A DNA stretch of 64,000 bases from Meira nashicola (taxonomy: Eukaryota > Basidiomycota > Exobasidiomycetes > Exobasidiales > Brachybasidiaceae). The notes beneath the pieces were generated by a model. That model was not told where the DNA came from. It worked only from the letters and a program-made list of their open reading frames with translations, and searched no databases. The DNA is taken from positions 248,001 through 312,000 of the forward strand of contig BCJU01000003.1 of assembly GCA_001600355.1 (NCBI GenBank). Reading direction: 5' to 3'. Made by a program: the position numbers and the translations under genes. Numbering within the stretch: position 1 is the first letter of the stretch; the number at the start of each line of letters is the position of its first letter. Below, one piece after another: positions 50,574-60,398 of this stretch.

Positions 50574-51602
50574 ATGAGCAACGTCGCAGCTCCTTCTGCT
50601 ATTCCACCTACTGAGGTGGATCACAAAATTGATCCATCTATTGCTACTGCCATTACAACTGGTGGTGAACATACTCATGAAGCATCAGGAAGTGCTGCTC
50701 CCGCATACACAACAGCTCCAGGTACAGGAGAAGCAACAAGCGGTCCAGTAAGCGCAAGTGCTGAAAAGGGTGCAGAAGTCCCCCCAACAACTACTACAAC
50801 CACAACCACAATCATCACTACAACAACAGGTCCAAACGATGGTTCTCCAACATCTCCGATTCCTGGTACTGCACCCACTTCTCCTATTGTTGGTGATACT
50901 TCTACTGCCAGTGGAGCTGCTCCAGGTTCAAATTTAACCGCTGCCGCCCTTCCCGCAGCTGCAGGATCTACCACCAATGGAAGCATTGCAAGTCCAGTAT
51001 CCGGTGAACAACCTGCTTCAGCAATCACAAACGGATCTGCCGTTCCTGCTGCTACAAACGGTACAAGTGCCGTCAATGGCGCTCAACCCGCAACCACACA
51101 CTCTGCCGTTCCTGCTGCTGCTGCAGGAGCTGTCGGTGCTGCTGGAGGTGCAGCTGCTGCTCATCACGCTGGCCAAGAGAAGGCTCAACCTGAAATGGTA
51201 ATGAAGCCAAAAGAAGCAAAACAATACACTAAATTATTGAAAAAGGAAGCAAAGAATGACGAAAAAGATTTGGCAAAAGCAATCAAAGATGCACAAAACC
51301 TTGAGAAGCCATTGCGAAAAGCTAACAAGGCAGAAAAGCAAAGCGAAAAGCGTCATCAATCTGCCGTTCATGATGAACACAAAGCTTCAAAAACGTTTAA
51401 CAAATACAAATTGGAATTTGAAAAGGCACAAGCTGCATTGCAAAAGGCAGTGGATGAATTGGACATTAAGAAAAGACATACAACTGCTACACAAGAAGCT
51501 TTCGATAAGGCAAAGAAGCGCATTGATGATTTACGCGATCAAAAGATCGCCAATGACAAAGACCGTGCTCGTCGTCAAGCTAGCATTTCACACACCAATT
51601 AG
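50574..51602 (+). CDS. Ncp1-like coiled-coil protein with Ala/Thr/Pro-rich N-terminus
   Basis: A 342-residue, two-part protein. Residues 1-200 are Ala/Thr/Pro/Gly/Ser-rich low complexity, including a polythreonine run near 74-90. Residues about 205-342 are a Lys/Glu/Ala-rich helix with heptad character (YTKLLKKEAKNDEKDLAKAI onward). The C-terminal half looks like the fungal protein annotated as DNA-binding Ncp1, known mainly from basidiomycetes, but I hold this match only loosely. No transmembrane span or signal peptide. ATG 50574 follows an AT-rich leader and is the first ATG of the frame. Single exon. Nuclear or cytoplasmic structural roles are both possible. Confidence 0.75.
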   Translation: MSNVAAPSAIPPTEVDHKIDPSIATAITTGGEHTHEASGSAAPAYTTAPGTGEATSGPVSASAEKGAEVPPTTTTTTTTIITTTTGPNDGSPTSPIPGTAPTSPIVGDTSTASGAAPGSNLTAAALPAAAGSTTNGSIASPVSGEQPASAITNGSAVPAATNGTSAVNGAQPATTHSAVPAAAAGAVGAAGGAAAAHHAGQEKAQPEMVMKPKEAKQYTKLLKKEAKNDEKDLAKAIKDAQNLEKPLRKANKAEKQSEKRHQSAVHDEHKASKTFNKYKLEFEKAQAALQKAVDELDIKKRHTTATQEAFDKAKKRIDDLRDQKIANDKDRARRQASISHTN

Positions 51603-52936
51603 ACGAAATTTGAAAATGCGAAATGACGATATTTGATACGATAATGTCCCGATGACGACCAAAATGGAACCAAATGATACCCTTCCCTTTTAGCCTTCGA
51701 TCCAATGGGCAACTTTCTTGATTTTCTCACTCACACAAAAAAGCGCTTCTTTGCGTTTTTTTTTATTTTCGCTTTCTATTCTTTCGCTCAACGAATGCTT
51801 GGTAATTAGTCTGAATGGAATGTCTTTTTTTCAGCAGCTGACCAAGTGTTTTCACTCTAATACCTATGTTTTGCCCTTCCTCGATTGCCTTTATGTCATC
51901 TGCCCCAAATGGAAGTTTGCTGATTACCTCAAGTTTCGCCTCTATGTTTCTGTCACTGTCTCTAACCTTTAATTAAATACATCTATGCTAAATATTGAAA
52001 GATATCTGAGTCGCTCTATTATATAAGCATATGACATTTGTAATAGCGAACAAAAGTATGTGATCATATCGTATTGACGAGTGCAGCAGTATCTTGGCAG
52101 AAGCATACATCCAATTCTGTACATATGTGATGTATGCATGCACATATTCTACTCTCACATGATCAGATTCAAAGAACCTTTGGAATATTAGCGTTTAATA
52201 GTACATAGAACGTTGAATTGCATTAGACTGCATACATGAACGCCGTATCAAGTCATGATAAGCACAAAGCGCTAGGGCTTGGTAAATGAATTTGATGGTC
52301 GGATAAAATTCGCTTCTTTAATAATATCATAGAAGAATTTTTATAGAAGTTTTAACAGGTTTGGTACACTCACTGTGCATGTATTCACGATCTGACAAAT
52401 TTAATAAAAAGAAGATCTTGCACCCTTTTGTCATGAGGAACTCAATTGTGACTTTTTATTTGACATCTCTTCAAATTCTCCTTTGGTCACGAATGTTGTT
52501 GTTGAAAGACATAACATTCATCTTCGTCAATCACTCGATTAAAAATCATCTTGATCACATATCTTTGATGATGCAATATTATTAATTTCAATTTGATGAC
52601 AAAATTTTGATCTTTAATGAATATATTAGTCTATAGCAATTACATATACATATGCAAGCCAAGAAGCATAGGTTATTTTTTTAAGCAAAGAGAACAATCT
52701 GAGGATTGCAAAGGAAAAAATTAAGAATTAAGGCAATTCATCTGAGCAAAGCGCGAAAATTAGCCTAAACAAAGATTCTATTCTTTTTAACCCTGGCTTG
52801 TAGTTTATGTATCCAAAAATACCTTTTATTTCCGTTGTTCAAGCGGCGCAAAAGGAGATTAGCAAGGGGTCTAACGTGGCGCAAGACGTTAAAAAAACAG
52901 TTCATTTGCCTGAATTAAACCATTTTTTTTTGCCAT

Positions 52937-52945
52937 GCGCTGCGC
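52937..52945. promoter_or_regulatory. GC-rich intergenic word GCGCAGCGC (reverse), copy 4
   Basis: Exact reverse complement in the long region upstream of the GPI-protein gene, about 90 bp before the first of three ACGCGT boxes. Confidence 0.4.
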
Positions 52946-53029
52946 CATGCCGACTAAAATGATTTACGTATGAATGAACGGTACAAAGGGGGCCACAAGC
53001 TGTGCCGTTTTGTGCCAACGAATATTCGT

Positions 53030-53127
53030 ACGCGTCTTTTTTTATTATTAATTCACTCGGCTTTTGTTCTGCTCACACGCGTTACAGAAGAACCAAACAA
53101 GGCACGGCACAGGAGTCGCGAACGCGT
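53030..53127. promoter_or_regulatory. Cluster of three ACGCGT (MCB-type) boxes
   Basis: ACGCGT occurs at 53030-53035, 53077-53082 and 53122-53127, spaced 47 and 45 bp apart, about 570-660 bp upstream of the GPI-anchored protein gene. ACGCGT is the core bound by the MBF (Mbp1-Swi6) cell-cycle factor in yeasts. Action on this gene is inferred. Confidence 0.45.
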
Positions 53128-53514
53128 GTTCTATTTCTTGATTTGAGGGCTCCTTTGAGAGGCGAAAGAGGGTGAGTTTTTATTTTTGAATGAATTCTTA
53201 GTTTCATCTTCCATGCACTTTGAGGCACATTACCCATCTATAGCGTCCATCTTTTTATATTCTTTTAATGTACATATACATACAGATCCATAGACAGGAA
53301 CGCATTTGCCGATGTAGTGCATGTGCGAATGAATACAAATCAGGAGAATAAAGGGCAGGAGTGAGGGCGGCTTGCCGCCTAAGAAAGAGACAGAGAAACA
53401 GAAGAAAAAAAAAACAATGATTTACACACACTGTACGTGACAAATAAACCCGTACTCCTTTCTCATCACCATCAACATTGTACACTCCCCAGCACTTATT
53501 TTCCCTTTACCCTT

Positions 53515-53532
53515 TCTCTCTCTCTCTCTCTC
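53515..53532. repeat. CT dinucleotide run in a probable 5' leader
   Basis: About nine TC units roughly 160 bp before the ATG of the GPI-protein gene. Pyrimidine-rich tracts near transcription starts are common in fungi, so this may mark the promoter or leader. Confidence 0.7.
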
Positions 53533-53693
53533 ATTTTGATAAACGAAGGTTCGCTTCAAACGACCATCTCCAGCACTCATTTGAAAATTGCTATAAAAGA
53601 AAACCGTCTGTGACAGTATTCAAAAAGTTAGCAAACACACGTACAAGAAAACCAATCAATCTTGAACAACAACAACAAAAATAACGAATAAAA

Positions 53694-54377
53694 ATGTTCA
53701 AATTCACTTCTTTCCTCACAGTTATTCTGTTTTTGGCAGTCTCATTGCAATTAACATCTGCAACACCTGCTTTCACTAGCCCTGTCGCATCTACAAGTGC
53801 AACAGGTGGTAGTAAGTTACATATCAAATGGGACGATAACGGTAAATCACCAAAATACGACGCAAAGAATTGGGGAAATTCTACTCTTTTCTTAGCAGCA
53901 GGAAGTCAAAACGTTCAATATAAATTACAAACATTAGCATCAAACGTTTCTCCTAGCCGTCATGGTGGAAGTTACACAATCGATAAAACTATTGGTCCAA
54001 GTGGAAAATACTACTTTATCCGTATGGAAGGATCTCAAAAAGATTCTGCCGGTAACCCAGTCATGGCTTTCTCTGCTCGTTTCGAATTAAAAGGAATGTC
54101 TGGTCAATTCAACAGCACAGTCTTATCTGCTGCAACCGGTGCAGAAGGTCCATCTTCCAGCGGAAATTCTACTTCTTCTGGTTCCTCTTCTACAGGATCA
54201 ATGTCAACTGCCGTTAACCAAGCCACTCAAACTGCTTCCACACCTGCTAATCAAGCAACAAATACCACTTCCACCGCCAACAGAACATCAAGCGCAGGTC
54301 GTTTGTCTTCTGTTCAAGCTGCTTCCTTCGTCGGTTCTCTTGCCCTTGCAGCAATCGGTGTGGTTGCTCTTATCTAA
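53694..54377 (+). CDS. GPI-anchored Ser/Thr-rich cell-surface protein (Kre9/Knh1-like fold)
   Basis: A 227-residue secreted protein. Residues 1-23 are a signal peptide (hydrophobic core SFLTVILFLAVSLQL, cleavage near TSA). Residues about 30-143 form the Kre9/Knh1-type Ig-like domain found in fungal Ser-Thr-rich GPI proteins (LHIKWDDNGKSP, GPSGKYYFIRM, FSARFELKGM). A Ser/Thr/Asn-rich stalk (about 150-205) would be heavily O-glycosylated. The end is a hydrophobic tail (AASFVGSLALAAIGVVALI), consistent with GPI-anchor addition at a small residue near 200-208. A role in cell-wall beta-glucan or surface structure is inferred from the family. Single exon. The promoter carries three ACGCGT boxes. 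Confidence 0.87.
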   Translation: MFKFTSFLTVILFLAVSLQLTSATPAFTSPVASTSATGGSKLHIKWDDNGKSPKYDAKNWGNSTLFLAAGSQNVQYKLQTLASNVSPSRHGGSYTIDKTIGPSGKYYFIRMEGSQKDSAGNPVMAFSARFELKGMSGQFNSTVLSAATGAEGPSSSGNSTSSGSSSTGSMSTAVNQATQTASTPANQATNTTSTANRTSSAGRLSSVQAASFVGSLALAAIGVVALI

Positions 54378-55130
54378 GTTGATCATTCGTTCTTCTTTTG
54401 ATACAATCAATAGACCTACTGTCATCCTTTTGCTCAACTGATTTTTAGGATTCAAACCGTCATCTTCTCTTCCTCTGGATTAGGATCATGTCTTCAGAAT
54501 AAAACTGTCTATGAAGATTTGAACAAGGTGCATGACTTTCTCCATCTCCCCATTTTTTTATTCTCGTCTATAGTATGATTAGTACCTTCTTTTTGTCTTT
54601 TCGTTCCATCTTCGCGCATCTTTCTTTTGTTCGCGAGCATCATAAACTCTTATTCATATTTCGTCTTGCGCTTCAGCATGCCAATACTATACATTCAAAT
54701 AGGACTACCCTATGTGTGATAAAGAAAAGGCAATCACCATGAGGTTATCTGCGCCTTAGTGATATATTGCTTGTGACGAAATTCTGAAACTTAATGAACA
54801 ATCACTTATACATTCATTTCCTCAATCATTCGTAAATTAACAAGGGAAAATGCATGTCAAGAATATGTATTTTGTATTGTCGTGTTGATACAGACACGGT
54901 GGAAAGAAGAGAGGCGAAAATCTCTACAATCATGGAATACGAGCTCGCCATCGCTTGGGAAACTCTTGAACAATCATCAATCTTCACTTATTGAGTAGTT
55001 CATTCATCGGCATATAAATCAATACAAAACGCCTTCGCAACTACCCGAGCAGGCGTATCAAGAGAAAATGTGTGTATGTGTGCGAGGTAAATTTTGAAGA
55101 ATTAAAATAAGGAATTCTCATTTCAATCCT
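54378..55130. other. Convergent 3' region, GPI protein / eL6
   Basis: A 753-bp spacer between convergent genes, AT- and pyrimidine-rich. Nothing beyond probable 3' UTRs is seen. Confidence 0.5.
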
Positions 55131-55847
55131 TTAGAAACGCATAGCGTGAGGGCGTTCTCCGTTGGACAGAGAGAAAGTAGCAGCCAAGTATTTAGCCAAA
55201 GCAGGTCCTCCTTTCTTGATGGATTCAATGACGGATTTGTCGAGTGCCTTTTGGTCAGCAACCTTGGTTTCTGGGTGTGCGGCCTTGTTCTTTGGGTCAG
55301 CAAAGAAAGAGGCTTCAGGCTTGGGGCCAGACAATTTCTCCTTGTTGAAGTAAGCATCGTTGAACTTAGCGTCAACCTTGACACCGGAAACGTCCAACTT
55401 GGTAGATGTGGCGATGACGTAGGCTTGGTTGACACGGCGGATTGGGACACCGTTAACCTTGAATGGACCAGTGACGAGCAATAAACCGGATTCGAGTTGC
55501 TTCAAGAAGACAACACGCTTTCCACGGAAACGACCGGCCAACAAGATCAAAACGGTACCAGGAGTGATAGTTGGGCGAAGTTTTGCCTTACCGGGGGCCT
55601 TACGGCTCTTCTTTGGCACGGCAACATCTTCGGATGGGTAGAAGCGTTGAGCCTTAACGGATGGCTTTGAGCGCTTACCACCCTTGATGTCAACAGAGAC
55701 AGTGGAAGGTTGCTCTTGAGCCTTGGCGGGTCCGGTGGATTTACGGACACCCTTGTGCTTGTAAGAGCCCTTCTTTGTGTACACAGCGGTACGGCTCAAG
55801 CTGCCGACGTTGGCGCTGGCTGGGTGATTACGTCCTGTGGCAACCAT
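55131..55847 (-). CDS. RPL6: 60S ribosomal protein eL6
   Basis: A 238-residue large-subunit ribosomal protein. The basic N-terminal extension ([17 protein letters not shown]) leads to the conserved core: [79 protein letters not shown] follows near the C-terminus, and the protein ends HAMRF. Codon choice (GTC, AAG, TTG, GCC) is visibly more biased than in neighbours, as expected for a highly expressed gene. ATG 55847 starts the coding exon. Upstream there are signs of a spliced non-coding leader (intron 56174-55900). Regulation by SFP1, encoded about 9 kb away, is plausible from yeast but not shown here. Confidence 0.95.
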   Translation of the reverse strand: MVATGRNHPASANVGSLSRTAVYTKKGSYKHKGVRKSTGPAKAQEQPSTVSVDIKGGKRSKPSVKAQRFYPSEDVAVPKKSRKAPGKAKLRPTITPGTVLILLAGRFRGKRVVFLKQLESGLLLVTGPFKVNGVPIRRVNQAYVIATSTKLDVSGVKVDAKFNDAYFNKEKLSGPKPEASFFADPKNKAAHPETKVADQKALDKSVIESIKKGGPALAKYLAATFSLSNGERPHAMRF

Positions 55848-57743
55848 TGTGACTTTTGTCGAAAGGTGAAAGGGTCGGAAAAAGTGCGAAAATGGAGGTC
55901 TAGATTGGAAGAATGGAGGAGAGGTATAATGGTAAGTTTATGGTCTCTTGATTTGTATTATCAAATGAATGGAAGTGATAGATCGATTGTCAAAGTGTCG
56001 TAATCCATTACGTATCATCGTATTCCAATTAAACCCAACATCATCATTCCCATCCCCAGCATCAGTAATGATTTCTCCCGCCCACTCTTTAATAACACCG
56101 ATGGATCGACAATCACTTCTTTCCTGCAATCTGATCTCTGCCAATCGACTATCGAATCTTCACCAGATACTCACCACGAGTGCGAGACCTTCTTGATCGC
56201 TTTTTGATTGATGACTGTCGCGATCGTAAAGAAAGAGAGTGTGCAATCAAGCTTGAATTGAGAAGTACTGACAAGTTTGACTGCCAATGTACACTTGTAC
56301 AACATATGCAGTACTTCTAATCTGCTCCTCTAAGGCCGGGCAAATGTCCTTGTAGTGCAGGCACGCAGGCAGTACGCTTCTATGCCCGCAGCAGCCAAGT
56401 TTGCCTAACAAAACTGTTCGTACTGTATTGTTTTGTATACAAATCTTTAATTCTTTTGCAAAATTGTATTCAACACTCCGTTCTAGTACAGAATTGCAGC
56501 TGATTGACGCGCTTTTCACCCTGCGGCGCAAGAGTTGGAAAATGCACGTGTAAAATTCGAAAATCAGAAATAATCAAATATTCTTAGTAAGCCCAAGTAC
56601 GGAATCGAATGTGCTGATCTCGTGACATAGTCGTGCGGGGTCAAAAAATACCCGCTACTGTTACAGGAAAGAACCGCTACTTTTGCCATTAGTCGTAAGC
56701 TTATCGATCATCCCGCTCGTGAAAGCTGTTAAAGATGGCTGATAAAGGGAGAGAGGAAGAGTCGAGAATAAATTTGTTCGATTTAGCGCCTCATGAAAGC
56801 TATCAGACAGTTAAGATGCTACCACTGACAAGTGCAATACAATGATGCACTTGGACATTCAACTGTCACCATCCTGTCTCAAACATATACACACATACTT
56901 TGCTGCAATATTGAAAGATGATATCAAAGAATGACTCTTCAAAGATGCGGGGTACATACATCCACAGACACCATTTTGTCTTTCTCACCCTTTTATGGAT
57001 TGGATCATGAACCTTTGTTTGCGTTTAAGTGATCTTTTTGATTTGATAGTTGTTCGTCTTCATTTCTTAAATTGCCTTCTCAAATGTTCAGTCGAATGTT
57101 TCTGTGTTCATTTGCTCTGTTGGGAACACATTGTTAAGAACCCAACCAAAATATGAAGAAGGAAGACCTCATTCTCTCGGGTAAAGCCGCTTGTTCGAAG
57201 GTCTCCACAATCAGAATAAAAGGGTGCTCCTACGGTACAGTATGCAGATGTACCTTGATGAATGCATTATCCTGCGTGCGTACATATAGGGCAAATAGCA
57301 AGACCTTTTTTTTTTTTGAGGAGCCGTAATATGAAGCTGTTTATGAGCCCAGATATTTTATTTATGTGCGCTTAAGACTGGTTGGGGGCCGGGTCCATTC
57401 AAGCAGGTTAAGCGCGTTGTGTTTGTCTAGTGTTGATTTAAAGGATTGTTATTCCGATTTTTGGAAGAAAGACGGAGCAAATTCCACAGATTTAGTGCCG
57501 ATGAACCGATCATCTCGAACAGGTCAATTAGCATTTACTTACCTGTGCGAGATCATAAGACGAAGGTTCAATTTGATTTATTGTCTATGTCTTGTCTCTC
57601 TCTCTCTCCACCAACACTGCTACCAAAACTTCAAGAAAACGAATCAAGACTCATTTTCTTATTTGGCAATAGCATTGAAACATCTTTCATCGAAACAAAT
57701 CACTTCTTTCTTTCATCTTTTCAGGTAATCTTACCAAGACAAA
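55848..57743. other. Divergent region, eL6 / four-exon micro-gene
   Basis: About 1.9 kb without a supported coding gene besides the probable eL6 leader. AAAGTGC is at 55881-55887. Pyrimidine-rich sequence near 57595-57720 precedes the micro-gene start. The short frames here look random. Confidence 0.5.
55900..56174 (-). other. Probable 5'-leader intron of the eL6 gene
   Basis: On the minus strand, a GTGAGT donor at 56174-56169 and a TCTAG acceptor ending at 55900 bracket 275 nt just upstream of the eL6 ATG. The sequence before the donor (to about 56230) has no ATG, which suits a non-coding first exon. Inferred from signals only. Confidence 0.4.
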
Positions 57744-58240
57744 ATGACACCACCAGCTACCAACGGTACCAGTCGTCGTGAGAAACCTCTACAAGTATGT
57801 GAAAAGGTTTTGGGACCCTCTCAAACATCTCACTAATCTTTCTTGCATTATTTCATCCTATTTCAGACATTACCAGATGACAAGGCTTACGATGATTACA
57901 AATCTAGCAGTTCAGTCCATTATAGTGCACAGGTAAGTCCTACAAGTCAATCTTCCATTCAATATATCTTGATCAATTAACCCTTCTTTGCTTCTCTTCG
58001 ACATAATCTAGGGCTATGGTGGTGGATATGCTGCTCTACGAGACAATTTCTATAATCAAGGTGAGTTTCTTTCGCAAATTATTTTCGCTTTTGATGGCAA
58101 CCTTTGAATATTGCATGATCACATCTTGCATTGCAATAGGTATTCAAACATTCCTTTTGGGTTCGGCTACACGGCTACCTCAACCTACTGCCTTTGACCA
58201 CCAACATCTTGCAACCTTCCTACATACCACTACTTTTTAA
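57744..58240 (+). CDS. Small four-exon gene, 88 residues, function unknown
   Basis: Reconstructed from splice signals: exons 57744-57794, 57867-57932, 58012-58060 and 58140-58240. Donors are GTATGT, GTAAGT and GTGAGT, acceptors TTTCAG, ATCTAG and AATAG. All phases agree (0, 0, 1) and lead to a TAA, giving 88 residues. The sequence starts MTPPATNGTSRREKPLQ, has a GYGGGYAALRDNFYNQ core and a last exon rich in Thr, Leu and His. I do not recognise it. The last exon is the weakest; without the third splice the frame would stop 16 codons later, at 58106-58108. A pyrimidine-rich leader ahead of the ATG supports expression. It could be a small conserved fungal protein or a spliced non-coding RNA. Confidence 0.5.
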
Positions 58241-58574
58241 GCTTTTCTCCTTTCACGCTTCTCATTGGGGAGGCACCAGAAGAGTGGTAATTTTTTCGGG
58301 TGTTGTGGAGAAGTGTACGCGCTATACGCGCTGTGTGTGGTAGCTTATGACTCCCATCGTACATACTCTGCTATTTTGCCTAGAAAAGGAGGGGGACCCT
58401 TGATAAGATTATCATTTTTGTGGATTTTTAAACTGTCCTGTTTTCTCCGCTAGCCTGTGCGAGAAGAAAGTTGAGAAGAAGTTTGCAAGCGAAAGCCTTT
58501 TGGTAAGGTTTGCTTCCATCACTCATCTTCATCAACTTGATTACGCTTTTTGTTAGGACGGGAAGTCATAAAAA
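58241..58574. promoter_or_regulatory. Promoter of the malic enzyme gene
   Basis: A 334-bp spacer. It has a tandem TACGCGCT/ATACGCGCT doublet near 58316-58333 and purine-rich sequence before the ATG. No gene seen. Confidence 0.5.
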
Positions 58575-60398
58575 ATGTCTCTCTTGCCTGGGCGTTGTCA
58601 AATCCTATTGCAATCCCCTTCACGGCTACCGCTAATTCGTTCGAAAACTTCTCATACTCGTATTGCTTCCTCTTCTCGATCACACATTCAATCTTGTTAT
58701 GTGGCATCACTAACCGATTCACTCCCTATTCCCGAACATTCCACTACTGCTATCGACCCATTCACTTGGAAAGATACCGCTTTTGGAGATGAAAAGCGTT
58801 CAACTTTGGGCCTTCGAGGTCTTTTACCTCCAACCCATCAAAGCTTAGCAACACAAATTCAACGTACTTTACATCAGCTGCGTTCCAAAAAGACTGATTT
58901 GGGCAAGTATATCTTCCTTACTGCCCTACGTCAAACAAATGTTCGTCTATTTTATGCAACCATTATGCAAAATGCAGAAGAATGTCTTCCTCTTATCTAT
59001 ACACCCGTTGTCGGAGAAGCTTGTCAAAAATTCTCGCGCATTTATCGTCGTCCTGAAGGTTTAACAATCTCTCTCGAAGATAAAGGAAAGGTTGCAGAAG
59101 TGATTGATAATTGGCCAGTACCAGCAGGCGCTCCTCGTATTGCTGTTTTGACAGATGGTAGTCGTATTTTGGGTTTGGGTGACCAAGGATGGGACGGTTT
59201 GGGAATCTCGATTGGTAAATTGAGCTTATACGTGGCAGCCGCTGGTATCCATCCCCGCGCAACAATTCCAATCTGTGTAGATTTGGGTACGAATAACAAG
59301 GAGAAGCTTGAAGATCCTCTTTACCTTGGTCTTCGTCGTGAACGTGCGGGTGATGATCAGTATCATCCATTCATGGATGAAGTAATGGATGCTCTCAACA
59401 AAAAGTATCCAAATTTAATTGTACAATTCGAAGATTTCAGCACAGAGCGCGCATTCCACTTCCTCGAACGTTATCAAAAGACACACCGTGTTTTTAACGA
59501 TGATATCCAGGGTACCGGTGCAGTTGTTTTGGGTGGATTTGTTAATGCCGCTCGTGTAGGAAGCAAAGCATCTGGACGTCCATTGCACGATCAACGTATC
59601 TTGTTCTTTGGTGCCGGAAGTGCAGGTGTTGGTGTTGCTCTTCAACTCAAGAGCTTCTTCACTCGTCAAGGTTTGAGCGATGATGAAGCTCGCGAACGCA
59701 TCTGGCTTTGCGATTCAAAGGGATTGGTAACCAAGGATCGTGGAGACAAATTGCCCGAGCATAAGATTCACTTTGCTCGTGAAGATAACGAAGGAAAACA
59801 ATGCAAATCATTAATTGAAGCTGTTGATTACATCAAACCAACTGCAATCATTGGTTTAAGCACCGTTCCAGACACCTTTACAGAAGAAGTCTTGAACCGT
59901 ATGGCAGAGTTGAACAAACGTCCAATCATTTTCCCTCTCAGTAATCCAAGTCATCTTTCCGAATGCAATTTCGAAACTGCTATCAAGGCAACAAAAGGTA
60001 CTGCCATCTTTGCATCAGGTAGTCCTTTCCCAGAATTTGATTATGAAGGAAAGCATTACATACCTGGCCAAGGCAACAATCTCTACGTTTTTCCCGGAAT
60101 CGGTTTAGCAGGTGCTTTAAGTAAATGCGGGCAAATCAGCAATGAAATGGTTACCGAATCTGCTTTGGCTTTGGCAGATAGTGTGAACGATGATGAAAAG
60201 GCGGAAGGTCGAATTTATCCTTCCCTCAAAAGAATGCGTGAAATCTCAAGAGATGTTGCAGTTCGAGTAATTCAAATGGCCAACAAACAAGGATTTACTC
60301 GTGATAATGGATACACAAACGGTATGGATGAAGAAGAGTTGAGACATTGGGTCGAGGGTGAAATGTGGAATCCGACTTATGAATCATTCGCTGCTTAA
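58575..60398 (+). CDS. MAE1: Malic enzyme, probably mitochondrial
   Basis: A 607-residue NAD(P)-dependent malic enzyme, oxidatively decarboxylating L-malate to pyruvate. The first 45 or so residues are rich in Arg, Ser and Leu with no acidic residue, suggesting a mitochondrial presequence. The catalytic Tyr (Tyr142 in IYTPVVGEACQ) and Lys215 (GISIGKLSLY) are present. Metal ligands fall at Glu286-Asp287 (FEDFSTERAF) and Asp310 (FNDDIQGTG). The dinucleotide fold follows (ILFFGAGSAGVGVA), with a conserved FPLSNPSHLSECNFETA segment. Length fits the large eukaryotic type. Whether it prefers NAD or NADP cannot be settled by eye. In oleaginous fungi this enzyme can supply NADPH for lipid synthesis. 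Single exon, ATG 58575. Confidence 0.92.
   Translation: MSLLPGRCQILLQSPSRLPLIRSKTSHTRIASSSRSHIQSCYVASLTDSLPIPEHSTTAIDPFTWKDTAFGDEKRSTLGLRGLLPPTHQSLATQIQRTLHQLRSKKTDLGKYIFLTALRQTNVRLFYATIMQNAEECLPLIYTPVVGEACQKFSRIYRRPEGLTISLEDKGKVAEVIDNWPVPAGAPRIAVLTDGSRILGLGDQGWDGLGISIGKLSLYVAAAGIHPRATIPICVDLGTNNKEKLEDPLYLGLRRERAGDDQYHPFMDEVMDALNKKYPNLIVQFEDFSTERAFHFLERYQKTHRVFNDDIQGTGAVVLGGFVNAARVGSKASGRPLHDQRILFFGAGSAGVGVALQLKSFFTRQGLSDDEARERIWLCDSKGLVTKDRGDKLPEHKIHFAREDNEGKQCKSLIEAVDYIKPTAIIGLSTVPDTFTEEVLNRMAELNKRPIIFPLSNPSHLSECNFETAIKATKGTAIFASGSPFPEFDYEGKHYIPGQGNNLYVFPGIGLAGALSKCGQISNEMVTESALALADSVNDDEKAEGRIYPSLKRMREISRDVAVRVIQMANKQGFTRDNGYTNGMDEEELRHWVEGEMWNPTYESFAA

Larger units (their letters stand above)
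51603..53693. other. Gene-free region between the Ncp1-like and GPI-protein genes
   Basis: About 2.1 kb without a supported gene. The distal half probably belongs to the promoter and leader of the GPI-protein gene. It holds GCGCTGCGC (52937-52945), three ACGCGT boxes (53030-53127), a reverse AAAGTGC (53215-53221), a CT run (53515-53532) and an A-rich leader just before ATG 53694. Confidence 0.5.

Noticed and set aside
55938..56144. 68-codon minus-strand frame upstream of eL6
   Set aside because: Falls inside the predicted leader intron and uses a TTG start.
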